NCBI GenBank assembly: GCA_964429355.1
Contig: CAYSCH010000508.1
Span: 1-5,784 of the forward strand
DNA: 5,784 bases
Direction: 5' to 3'
Source: JAAYAY01 sp964429355
GTDB taxonomy: Bacteria > Planctomycetota > Planctomycetia > Pirellulales > Thermoguttaceae
Below the pieces are notes generated by a model. That model did not search any database. It saw nothing but the letters and a program-made list of their open reading frames with translations, and was not told the origin of the DNA. Positions within the stretch are counted from its first letter, which is position 1. Each line of letters begins with the position of its first letter. Shown piece after piece: positions 1 to 5,693 of this stretch. The translations under genes and the position numbers were made by a program.

Positions 1-1
1 G

Positions 2-625
2 GATCCCGTCCACAAAGTGTCGATCATTCCTCGGGGACTGGCGGCTCTGGGCTATACAATGCAGCGCCCCGAGGGGGACCGTTACCTGATGACCCAGAGC
101 GAGCTGGAGAGCCGTATCCAGGTGCTGCTGGCGGGCACCGTTGCGGAGGAAATCATCTTCGAGGACGTTTCCACCGGCGCCCAAAATGACCTGGAGCGGG
201 CCACCGAGATCGCACGGCGAATGGTCATGGAGTTCGGCATGAGCCGTCTGGGGCGGGTCGCCTATCGCGAAACACCGGGAAATATCTTCCTCGGAGGCGG
301 CGCCGAAATGCCCCGCGATCGCTACTACAGCGAACGTACCGCCCGGGAAATCGACGAAGAGATCCGGCGGATCTTCGACGAATCGCTCGAGCACGTCCGC
401 CATATCCTCGAGGCTCGCAACGAAGCCCTCGTAGCCTTGGCCACCCGACTGATTGACAAAGAGGTGATCGACTACGAGGAATTGAAGCAGATCGTCGAAG
501 AGGCATCGCCAAGTCCCAAGATCGTGCCGGGCACCGAGGGATCGTCGAAACGTATTCCATCTTCCAAGACGCCTGACCGCGAAGCCGAGAGCCAGCCGCG
601 AGAGACCGGCGAAAACCACGGCTGA
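2..625 (+). CDS. ftsH: ATP-dependent zinc metalloprotease FtsH, C-terminal part (5' end outside window)
   Basis: This is the 3' end of an ftsH gene; the reading frame is open to the left edge, so the true start lies upstream. FtsH is a membrane-anchored AAA+ protease that degrades unassembled membrane proteins and some regulators. The fragment opens with DPVHKVSIIPRG, which in the family follows the HEXXH zinc motif. It continues through ALGYTM, RYLMT and AEEI to STGAQNDLERAT. The Asp of this last motif (codon 188-190) matches the third zinc ligand (Asp492 in E. coli). FGMS and a helical domain with many charged residues follow. The last 40 or so residues are rich in Ser, Pro, Lys and Glu and look like a disordered tail. 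The AAA+ domain, transmembrane segments and HEXXH cannot be seen. A GTG at position 17 lies inside the conserved motif and is not a start. Planctomycetes often carry several ftsH paralogues; which one this is cannot be told. The gene is convergent with the response regulator, with stop codons 23 nt apart. Confidence 0.96.
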   Translation, partial: DPVHKVSIIPRGLAALGYTMQRPEGDRYLMTQSELESRIQVLLAGTVAEEIIFEDVSTGAQNDLERATEIARRMVMEFGMSRLGRVAYRETPGNIFLGGGAEMPRDRYYSERTAREIDEEIRRIFDESLEHVRHILEARNEALVALATRLIDKEVIDYEELKQIVEEASPSPKIVPGTEGSSKRIPSSKTPDREAESQPRETGENHG

Positions 626-648
626 GGAAGTGTCCCGCGAAGCTGGGG

Positions 649-1089
649 CTATTGTCCGGTCGCCGGACGAGGCGGAAAGAGCTGGTCGAGGCGCCAGTTG
701 TAGGTCCGTTCAAGGGCCAGGCGCACCACGCCGGTGATCTCCCGGCGGGAAATCGGCTTCGCCAAGACGGAAAAGGCGCTGAGAATACGGGCCTGCTCGA
801 CAATCCGCTCGTCAAGATTGGCGGACATGAGGATACACGGCAACAGGGCCTTGAACTGCTTCAGAAGCCGAATTGTCTCCAAGCCCGTCAATTTGGGCAT
901 GTGCATGTCGAGCAGCACAAGATGAACCTCCTCTCGGCGCACGATCTGGACGGCCTCTTCGCCGTCCGCTGCCGTTAACGTCCGAAAACCGTGCGGTTCG
1001 AACACAAACTGCAGCGTCTCCCGGAAGGCGAGATCGTCGTCCGTGATCAATATGGAGGGTGCTGGGGTCGATATGGCGTCGCTCATCAT
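649..1089 (-). CDS. Single-domain (CheY-like) response regulator
   Basis: Encodes about 146 residues, essentially one receiver (REC) domain with a short C-terminal tail. Seen in the sequence, numbering from the chosen start: the acidic cluster DDD at 17-19, the phospho-acceptor Asp61 in LLDMHMP, Ser89 in ILMSAN at the conserved Ser/Thr position, and Lys111 in LAKP. All residues needed for phosphorylation by a histidine kinase are present. No DNA-binding, enzymatic or other output domain follows; the last 20 or so residues (from RTYNWRLDQLF) form a short extension of unknown role. It probably acts by protein-protein contact or as a phosphorelay intermediate. The partner kinase is not in the window. 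Start choice: two adjacent ATG codons (1089 and 1086) follow a GGAG at 1101-1104. An in-frame ATG at 1125 would add 12 residues, but it has no Shine-Dalgarno sequence and sits beside a 6-bp hairpin. The function is general; no link to FtsH or succinate dehydrogenase is shown by the sequence. Confidence 0.92.
   Translation of the reverse strand: MMSDAISTPAPSILITDDDLAFRETLQFVFEPHGFRTLTAADGEEAVQIVRREEVHLVLLDMHMPKLTGLETIRLLKQFKALLPCILMSANLDERIVEQARILSAFSVLAKPISRREITGVVRLALERTYNWRLDQLFPPRPATGQ
654..668. terminator. Perfect 6-bp hairpin between convergent ftsH and response regulator ends
   Basis: GTCCGG and CCGGAC flank a 3-nt loop (TCG). The hairpin lies 28 nt after the ftsH stop and covers the last codons of the response regulator on the other strand, so it could be read in either direction. 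No T-run follows on either strand, so it is not a classical intrinsic terminator. A shared bidirectional terminator or an mRNA 3'-end stabiliser is an inference from position alone. Confidence 0.25.
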
Positions 1090-1100
1090 GCCACAACAGA

Positions 1101-1104
1101 CTCC
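1101..1104 (-). promoter_or_regulatory. Candidate ribosome binding site of the response regulator
   Basis: On the minus strand this reads GGAG, 11 nt before the ATG at 1089 and 14 nt before the second ATG at 1086. The spacing is on the long side. It still favours these starts over the upstream ATG at 1125, which has no purine-rich Shine-Dalgarno sequence in front of it. Confidence 0.4.
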
Positions 1105-1127
1105 GTGGGAAATGCTCCAGGCCATCG

Positions 1128-1170
1128 GCCGAAGCGTTCGGCAGCATTCTCAGGAAAAGCGACCTGAGAA
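1128..1170. repeat. Two adjacent inverted repeats upstream of the response regulator
   Basis: The first is GCCGAA-GCG-TTCGGC at 1128-1142 (6-bp stem, 3-nt loop). The second is TTCTCAGG, an 8-nt loop, then CCTGAGAA at 1147-1170 (8-bp perfect stem). Only 4 nt separate them. Read on the minus strand they fall 39-81 nt before the preferred start of the response regulator. They would form two hairpins in its 5' leader if transcription starts further upstream; they could also be protein-binding palindromes. Neither has a T-run, so termination is not suggested. Confidence 0.55.
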
Positions 1171-1186
1171 GAGGCTACCACCAACC

Positions 1187-1219
1187 CCAATTGGAGAGCA
1201 AGTTGAATACCAATTGGAG
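1187..1219. repeat. Direct repeat of CCAATTGGAG, candidate operator
   Basis: The 10-mer CCAATTGGAG occurs at 1187-1196 and again at 1210-1219. Each copy contains the perfect 8-bp palindrome CCAATTGG. The start-to-start distance is 23 nt, a little over two helical turns, so both copies would present similar faces of the DNA. They lie about 100-130 nt upstream of the response regulator start and far from sdhC. Binding by a dimeric regulator is an inference; the response regulator itself has no DNA-binding domain. Confidence 0.4.
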
Positions 1220-1483
1220 TGAATCTGGCTCTCTCGTTGAATAGGCGACACAAGTTCCATCACAATAGTAGTTTAATTCGCGTTGCCGTTTGTGACTACG
1301 GCAAGATAGGCTGCCAGATTCCTCCGAGACTTCGTCAGAATGTGCCAATCACGGTGCCATTTTGGCAGGCTTTCAACGGCGAGCCGCCCAACAGGCGAAT
1401 TCGCCAGCGACCGAAATCGCCAGGAGTTGGCCGTCGCTTCGTCGCGACCGAAACGGGCGAGTTCAGCGGTGGAGGGCTGTGAG

Positions 1484-1513
1484 TTGCCGAAACCGCGGGG
1501 GCATGGATATACT
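1484..1513 (+). promoter_or_regulatory. Candidate sigma70-type promoter for sdhCAB
   Basis: A -35-like TTGCCG (1484-1489, 4 of 6 consensus bases) and a -10-like TATACT (1508-1513, 5 of 6) are separated by 18 nt. Transcription would begin near 1520, leaving a leader of roughly 85 nt before the GTG at 1606. This is the best match I found upstream of sdhC. Planctomycete promoter consensus is poorly known to me, so the assignment is tentative. Confidence 0.4.
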
Positions 1514-1594
1514 TCCCTGTTTTCCGGACTCCCCCGCCAGATTGCCCCAAGCAAACTGCGAGCGTGGTTCATCCACCTCTCGATGATTCTCCCG

Positions 1595-1599
1595 AAAGG
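1595..1599 (+). promoter_or_regulatory. Ribosome binding site that selects the sdhC start
   Basis: AAAGG lies 6 nt upstream of the GTG at 1606. The alternative in-frame GTG at 1564 has no purine-rich motif at a suitable distance, so this site decides the start in favour of 1606. Confidence 0.45.
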
Positions 1600-1605
1600 C
1601 CAGAC

Positions 1606-2415
1606 GTGCAGTTCTTCGATTGCGCTTCGATTTTTGGGCGCCACGAGTTTCTTGTTCGACGGCTCCACTCCCTGAGCGGTCTGATTCCAATTGGGGGGTA
1701 TCTTGCTTTCCATCTGGCGACGAATGCGGCGATTCTCGATGGCGTGAGCGCCTACCAGCATCGAGCCGATCAGATCCATCGACTGGGCCCGACGACGATT
1801 CTGGTCCTTGAATGGACGGTGATCTTCCTGCCAATTCTGTTTCACGGAATCGTGGGCATGCTGATTGTGTGCCGGGGCAAACGGAACCTGGCGCAGTATC
1901 CCTACGCGGGTAATATCCGCTACACCTTGCAGCGGGCCACCGGGGTGATCGCCATGATATTCATCCTCTGGCACGTGTTTCAGATGCATGGGTGGTTTCG
2001 TTGGCAATGGTGGGTGGACTCGATCGCCCGTCCGCTAGGAGGCGCACGGTTCGATCCGACGGCGGCAATGACGGCCCCCGAGGTGATTCAAAGCTCTTGG
2101 ATCATCGTCGTTCTCTATGCAATTGGCACGTTGGCCTGCGTCTACCACCTGGCCAACGGGCTTTGGACGATGGGGATCACTTGGGGCATCTGGACAAGTC
2201 CGCGAGCCCAGCGAATGGCCAACATTCCCTGCATGCTGGTTGGACTGCTCCTGGCGGTTGTAGGCATGGGCGCCCTGTACGGAATGTGCACGGCCGACCT
2301 TTCGGCCACACCTGTCGTCGGGGGAGAACCGCCAGTGCGATCTCATACCAATCTCGACCTCGGATACGAAGGCACTTTGAGTGGGACTGAATCGAATAGA
2401 GAAGGCAGAATCTGA
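1606..2415 (+). CDS. sdhC: Succinate dehydrogenase cytochrome b558 subunit (di-haem membrane anchor)
   Basis: SdhC anchors complex II in the membrane and passes electrons from the SdhB clusters to quinone. From GTG 1606 it has 269 residues, with about five hydrophobic helices, typical of type B enzymes. Histidines placed like the axial ligands of two b haems are His36 (YLAFHLATN), His80 (PILFHGIVG), His123 (LWHVFQ) and His181 (VYHLANG). By comparison with Wolinella FrdC they would pair first with third and second with fourth. Motifs ARPLGGARF, YTLQRATG and WTMGITWGIWTSPRAQR match planctomycete homologues as I remember them. After the last helix comes a hydrophilic tail of about 40 residues. 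The GTG at 1606 has a ribosome binding site and gives a family-like N-terminus before RHEFLVRRLHSL; GTG 1564 would add 14 residues. The stop overlaps the sdhA start by 1 nt (TGATG), indicating translational coupling. A fumarate reductase role cannot be excluded from sequence. Confidence 0.93.
   Translation: MQFFDCASIFGRHEFLVRRLHSLSGLIPIGGYLAFHLATNAAILDGVSAYQHRADQIHRLGPTTILVLEWTVIFLPILFHGIVGMLIVCRGKRNLAQYPYAGNIRYTLQRATGVIAMIFILWHVFQMHGWFRWQWWVDSIARPLGGARFDPTAAMTAPEVIQSSWIIVVLYAIGTLACVYHLANGLWTMGITWGIWTSPRAQRMANIPCMLVGLLLAVVGMGALYGMCTADLSATPVVGGEPPVRSHTNLDLGYEGTLSGTESNREGRI
2401..2405 (+). promoter_or_regulatory. Ribosome binding site of sdhA, inside the end of sdhC
   Basis: GAAGG (in the wider context AGAGAAGG) lies 9 nt before the sdhA ATG and within the last codons of sdhC. 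Together with the TGATG stop/start overlap it supports coupled translation of the two subunits. Confidence 0.6.
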
Positions 2416-4376
2416 TGACGAAACCCAAGGTCGTGGTGGTCGGTGGTGGGCTGGCCGGCCTGTCGGCGACCATGCAACTCGCCCAGCTCGGGGTCGACGT
2501 GGACGTGGTCAGTCTGACTCCGGTCAAACGGTCGCACAGTTGTTGCGCCCAAGGTGGCATCAACAGCGTCAACAACCTGACTCGCCAGTTGGGCGACAAC
2601 GAGTGGAAACATTTTGACGACACGGTTTACGGGGGCGACTTTCTGCAGCATCAGCCCCCCGTCCACGAGATGGCCGAGTGGGCTCCCAAGATCATCGAAT
2701 TGATGGACCGGCTCGGCGTCACCTTCAATCGGACACCAGAGGGTTTTCGTGACCAGCGACGGTTCGGCGGCACCCTTTACGCCCGAACGGCCTTTGCCGG
2801 CGCCACGACCGGCCAGCAGCTCCTTTACGCACTCGACGAACAGGTGCGCCGCTGGGAGGAGCACGGGCATGTGACCAAGCACGAGTTCTGGGAGTATCTC
2901 GGGCCCGTGCTCGACGACGCCGGCGAGTGCTGTGGCTGCGTTGTCCAGGACCTGGTGAGCATGGAAATCCGCGCGCTGCGGGCGGATGTTCTGATTATCG
3001 CCTCGGGAGGCTGCGGATTGATCTACGGCCGGTCGACGATGTCGATGGCGTGTACCGGAAGCGCGGCGAGCAGGACCTTCCAGGCTGGAGTGCACTATGC
3101 CAACGGCGAGTTCATCCAGGTTCATCCGACGGCCATCCCCGGGGCCGACAAGCTTCGCCTGATGAGCGAGTCGGCACGCGGCGAGGGGGGACGTGTCTGG
3201 GTGTCGCGAACTCCGCAGGATCCCCGGCACCCAACCCAGATTCCGGAAGCGGATCGCTACTACTTCCTCGAGCAGCGCTATCCCAAGTACGGCAATCTGG
3301 TGCCGCGCGACATCGCCACGCGGGAGATATTCAACGTCTGCACCAAGGAAGGTCTCAGCGTCGAGAAGGATCGCATGTGCGTGTACCTCGATGTGAGTCA
3401 CCTCGCCAAGGACGAGCTGGATCGCAAGCTCGGGGGAATCCTGGAGATCTACGAGAAGTTCCAGGGCGTCGACCCGAGGGAAGTACCCATGAAGATCTTC
3501 CCGGCGGTTCACTATTCCATGGGTGGGCTATGGTGCGGCTACGAGCGAACGACCGAAGGCCGGCTCCAAGTGGGCTCGCCGCGAAACCACGAAACGAATA
3601 TTCCCGGGATCTATGCGATCGGCGAGTGCGATTATCACTATCACGGCGCGAACCGACTGGGTGCGAACTCGCTCATCGCCTGCATCTTCTCGGGCCTCAT
3701 AACCGGCACCGGCGTGGCCAACCGGATCAAGTCCAACGGCCGCCCCCTGGCCGCCGAGCGGAGTTCGTCGCTCTTCGATCGGGCTACCCATGCCAAACAG
3801 GCCGACTACAAGGCCCTCCTGTCTCGCGACAGCCAAGGCGACAATCCGTACGAGATTCACCAGGAGCTCGGCCGGATCATGACCGAGACCGCCACGGTCG
3901 TGCGTCACAACCCGGACCTGGAGAGGGCTTTGTCGAAGGTGCACGAACTCCAGGAACGTGCCAAGAAGTGTTCCCTCTCCGACACCGGAAACTGGACGAA
4001 TCAGAACGTCGTGTTCACCCGGGCGCTCCAGGACATGTTTCCCCTGGCCAAGACGATTCTCAAGGGGGCCTTGGCACGCGACGAGTGCCGCGGCGCCCAC
4101 TTCAAGCCCGAATTCACCATGCCTCACATCGACGCCCAAGAACCGATCGAGCGGCGTCGCCAAGCGGAAGCATGGTGTAACCGGTTCGAGGAGAACAACG
4201 CCAAATGGCTCAAGTCGACCATCGCGACGCTCGACCCGGACGGTGAGCCCGTGCTGACCTATGAAGAGGTCGACACGTCGTTGATCCCACCGAGGCCCCG
4301 CCTCTACGGCGTTGTCGGCGGCGAGGTAATCGAGGAGGTCTGGAAAGAGCGGAGTCGAGGAGCTATCCATGCATGA
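2415..4376 (+). CDS. sdhA: Succinate dehydrogenase flavoprotein subunit
   Basis: SdhA oxidises succinate to fumarate on a covalently bound FAD and passes electrons to SdhB; it sits on the cytoplasmic face. The 653-residue protein starts with the FAD dinucleotide-binding motif GGGLAGLSA (10-18). The motif KRSHSCCAQGGIN holds His41, the expected site of covalent FAD attachment. Active-site elements are HPTAIPG (His237, Thr239), SESARGEGG (Arg255, matching the catalytic Arg286 of E. coli), VHYSMGG (His366) and GANRLGANSL (Arg414). IGEC near 402-405 lies in the FAD domain. The C-terminal half contains the helical region and the RGAHFKPEF motif near 559-567. It is longer than the Bacillus subtilis protein (about 586), nearer Wolinella FrdA in size; part of the excess is an insert around residues 264-280. 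All key residues are present. Its start overlaps the sdhC stop and its end overlaps sdhB. An in vivo fumarate reductase direction is possible, since the two families share these motifs. Confidence 0.97.
   Translation: MTKPKVVVVGGGLAGLSATMQLAQLGVDVDVVSLTPVKRSHSCCAQGGINSVNNLTRQLGDNEWKHFDDTVYGGDFLQHQPPVHEMAEWAPKIIELMDRLGVTFNRTPEGFRDQRRFGGTLYARTAFAGATTGQQLLYALDEQVRRWEEHGHVTKHEFWEYLGPVLDDAGECCGCVVQDLVSMEIRALRADVLIIASGGCGLIYGRSTMSMACTGSAASRTFQAGVHYANGEFIQVHPTAIPGADKLRLMSESARGEGGRVWVSRTPQDPRHPTQIPEADRYYFLEQRYPKYGNLVPRDIATREIFNVCTKEGLSVEKDRMCVYLDVSHLAKDELDRKLGGILEIYEKFQGVDPREVPMKIFPAVHYSMGGLWCGYERTTEGRLQVGSPRNHETNIPGIYAIGECDYHYHGANRLGANSLIACIFSGLITGTGVANRIKSNGRPLAAERSSSLFDRATHAKQADYKALLSRDSQGDNPYEIHQELGRIMTETATVVRHNPDLERALSKVHELQERAKKCSLSDTGNWTNQNVVFTRALQDMFPLAKTILKGALARDECRGAHFKPEFTMPHIDAQEPIERRRQAEAWCNRFEENNAKWLKSTIATLDPDGEPVLTYEEVDTSLIPPRPRLYGVVGGEVIEEVWKERSRGAIHA
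4357..4362 (+). promoter_or_regulatory. Strong ribosome binding site of sdhB, inside the end of sdhA
   Basis: GAGGAG lies 6 nt before the ATG at 4369 and fixes the sdhB start within the last codons of sdhA. It is the best Shine-Dalgarno match in the operon. Confidence 0.65.
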
Positions 4377-5208
4377 GACGACCTCTTCGCGGCAATTCAA
4401 AGTCGTAGTCCTGCGGCAGGACGGACTTGGCGGGCCGAGCTACTGGCAGAGTTTCGCCGTTCCCTACGAAGCCGACATGAATGTGATCAGTGTGCTACAG
4501 AAGATTGCGGCCCTGGGCAAGACGGCCGAGGGTAAGGCGGTCGCGCCCGTTGCCTGGGACTGCAACTGCCTCGAAGAGGTCTGCGGCGCCTGCACGATGG
4601 TGATCAACGGCAAGGTCCGCCAAGCCTGCACGGCCCTGGTCGATCGGTTGCTCGAGGACGATCCTGAGAGAATCGAACTGCGGCCAATGACAAAATTTCC
4701 GGTGATTCGCGATCTGATGGTCGATCGTTCGCGGATCTTTGCCACGCTCAAGAAGGTCAAGGCCTGGCTGCCGGTCGACAGCTACTACGACATGGGCGAG
4801 GCAGCCCGCCAATCCCAGGACAATCAACAGATCGCCTACGTCTTGAGCAAGTGCATGACGTGCGGGTGCTGCCTGGAGGCCTGCCCCCAGTATCTGAAGA
4901 TCGAACTGACTCGCCTTGAGGGGGAGACAGATGAACAGTTCCGGGCTCGCGAAGAGGAGGCCTTCTTCCGCTCCTTCATGGGGGCCGCGGCGATTGCCCA
5001 GGTCGACCTTTTCAACACCAATCCGATCGGCCAGATGAACTCGCGGGACCGGCTCGACGCCCTGGTCTCGGAAGGGGGTATCCAGGTCTGCGGCAACGCC
5101 CAGAACTGCGTCAAGGTTTGCCCCAAGGAAATCCCCCTGACCACGTCCATCGCCCGGATGGGCCGCGCCGCGACCGTCCACACGCTCAAGCAGTGGTTTG
5201 ACCGCTGA
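4369..5208 (+). CDS. sdhB: Succinate dehydrogenase iron-sulfur subunit
   Basis: SdhB carries electrons from the flavin of SdhA to the haem and quinone sites of SdhC through three iron-sulfur clusters. The 279-residue protein has an N-terminal ferredoxin domain with Cys67, Cys72, Cys75 and Cys87 (CLEEVCGAC, then RQAC) for the [2Fe-2S] cluster. The C-terminal domain has CMTCGCCLEACP and CGNAQNCVKVCP. By comparison with E. coli, Cys162, Cys165, Cys168 and Cys251 would bind [4Fe-4S], and Cys172, Cys241 and Cys247 [3Fe-4S]. PVIRDLMVDRSR, KKVKAWLPVDSYY and IPLTTSIARMGR closely resemble Bacillus-type SdhB. It is about 25 residues longer than the Bacillus protein, mainly through a charged stretch at roughly 178-202 (TRLEGETDEQ and on) between the second and third Cys clusters. 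Extra cysteines Cys65 and Cys167 lie beside ligands. The ATG overlaps the end of sdhA by 8 nt, consistent with coupled translation and equal stoichiometry. Confidence 0.97.
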   Translation: MHETTSSRQFKVVVLRQDGLGGPSYWQSFAVPYEADMNVISVLQKIAALGKTAEGKAVAPVAWDCNCLEEVCGACTMVINGKVRQACTALVDRLLEDDPERIELRPMTKFPVIRDLMVDRSRIFATLKKVKAWLPVDSYYDMGEAARQSQDNQQIAYVLSKCMTCGCCLEACPQYLKIELTRLEGETDEQFRAREEEAFFRSFMGAAAIAQVDLFNTNPIGQMNSRDRLDALVSEGGIQVCGNAQNCVKVCPKEIPLTTSIARMGRAATVHTLKQWFDR

Positions 5209-5232
5209 TTCTGGCAGCGGATGGAATCAGCG
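5202..5232 (+). terminator. Overlapping, mutually exclusive hairpins at the sdhB stop codon
   Basis: Two inverted repeats share bases around the sdhB stop (5206-5208). One is CCGCTG (5202-5207) with CAGCGG (5215-5220), a 6-bp stem with a 7-nt loop. The other is CGCTGATTC (5203-5211) with GAATCAGCG (5224-5232), a perfect 9-bp stem with a 12-nt loop that can be shortened by two G-T pairs. No T-run follows. It could be the 3' end structure of the sdhCAB transcript (termination or protection from exonucleases), but that role is inferred from position. Confidence 0.4.
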
Positions 5233-5242
5233 CTGGGGCACC

Positions 5243-5256
5243 GTTGTCAGTTGTCA
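5243..5256 (+). repeat. Tandem GTTGTCA heptamer, two copies
   Basis: GTTGTCA at 5243-5249 is immediately followed by a second perfect copy at 5250-5256. It lies 34 nt after the sdhB stop. Two copies alone could be chance, but the unit length equals that of the larger array at 5596-5642. Confidence 0.5.
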
Positions 5257-5595
5257 TTTGCGGAAAAGGCGTCGGGAGACAGGGGGCAGGGCGATTCTTC
5301 ACAATCTGGATTGAAAACGCGACTGGCGAGCGAGGGTGAAGGACGAAGACGTTGTCGCTTACGCGTCGGGGTCAAGGAGGCAGCGGGGGAGGGGGTCTCG
5401 CTGAAGCGCGGAACCGGCGTCTGCATGGGGTAAAGGCCACAATTTCGTACCGCATGGGGCTGGTGCGCCGAAATGGCACTCGGGCGAGAGAGGTTTGCGC
5501 AAGTCCTAATAGTGAACGCATTTACAGATTTGAGACGAATTGTAACTGTGACCCCCACAAGTTAGGTATGCTCCGAAGCTAATTCACACTAGGTA

Positions 5596-5642
5596 GGAGC
5601 AGGGAGCAGAGGTCAGAAGTCAGAGGGTCAGAGGTCAGAGGG
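5596..5642 (+). repeat. Degenerate heptamer tandem array
   Basis: The stretch can be split into consecutive units GGAGCAG, GGAGCAG, AGGTCAG, AAGTCAG, AGGGTCAG, AGGTCAG and a final AGGGG. All full units are 7 nt except one of 8 nt, and all end in CAG. The GTCAGA core starts at 5612, 5619, 5627 and 5634. It resembles the short tandemly repeated heptamers known from cyanobacterial intergenic DNA in its period, though not necessarily in origin. Confidence 0.75.
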
Positions 5643-5679
5643 GACGTCGAGGGACACGAGCGACGATTTCGCGGTATCC

Positions 5680-5693
5680 GGGAGCGGGGAGCG
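5680..5693 (+). repeat. Tandem GGGAGCG heptamer, two copies
   Basis: GGGAGCG is repeated perfectly at 5680-5686 and 5687-5693. It shares the GGAGC core with the first units of the array at 5596-5609 and has the same 7-nt period. Confidence 0.5.

Larger units (their letters stand above)
1090..1605. other. Gene-free divergent intergenic region between the response regulator and sdhC
   Basis: About 515 nt separate the divergently transcribed response regulator and sdhC. Open frames on both strands here encode low-complexity, Arg/Pro/Ser-rich translations that resemble no protein I recognise, and no good ribosome binding site supports them. The part near 1190-1330 is visibly richer in A and T than the coding DNA around it, as expected for control regions. 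Contents that can be named are two adjacent inverted repeats (1128-1142 and 1147-1170), a direct repeat of CCAATTGGAG (1187-1196 and 1210-1219), and a sigma70-like promoter candidate for sdhC (1484-1513). I see no tRNA or known riboswitch. Confidence 0.7.

Noticed and set aside
1..6. Window begins exactly at a GGATCC (BamHI) site, suggesting a clone end
   Set aside because: A second GGATCC at 3218-3223 shows the motif also occurs by chance in this DNA, and the reading frame through position 2 is normal FtsH. It says nothing about biology.
1224..1251. Possible minus-strand promoter (TTGTGA and TATTCA with a 16-nt spacer, near 1237-1264) for the response regulator
   Set aside because: The -10 element matches only 3 of 6 consensus bases and many equally weak pairs exist in this AT-richer stretch.
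1219..1482. Possible small gene of 87 codons between the response regulator and sdhC
   Set aside because: No ribosome binding site fits, the composition is Arg/Pro-rich without pattern, and the frame runs through the regulatory-looking region.
1273..2007. Minus-strand open frame of 244 codons, antisense to the start of sdhC and the leader
   Set aside because: It has no recognisable domain and no supported ribosome binding site, and its 5' half lies opposite the well-supported membrane protein SdhC. It is an antisense shadow.
2343..3512. Long minus-strand open frame (389 codons) opposite sdhA
   Set aside because: Stop-free antisense frames are common in GC-rich genes with strong codon bias, and sdhA is certain on the other strand. 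The translation shows no known domain.
2927..4180. 417-codon plus-strand frame inside sdhA
   Set aside because: It is a frame-shifted reading of sdhA, rich in Arg, Gly and Pro, and starts within the conserved flavoprotein sequence.
5221..5433. Possible 70-codon gene after sdhB
   Set aside because: Low-complexity Gly/Arg/Ser translation, no ribosome binding site, and its start overlaps the hairpin downstream of sdhB.
5596..5642. CRISPR-like array
   Set aside because: The units are 7 nt with no spacers, far from the repeat and spacer lengths of CRISPR arrays.
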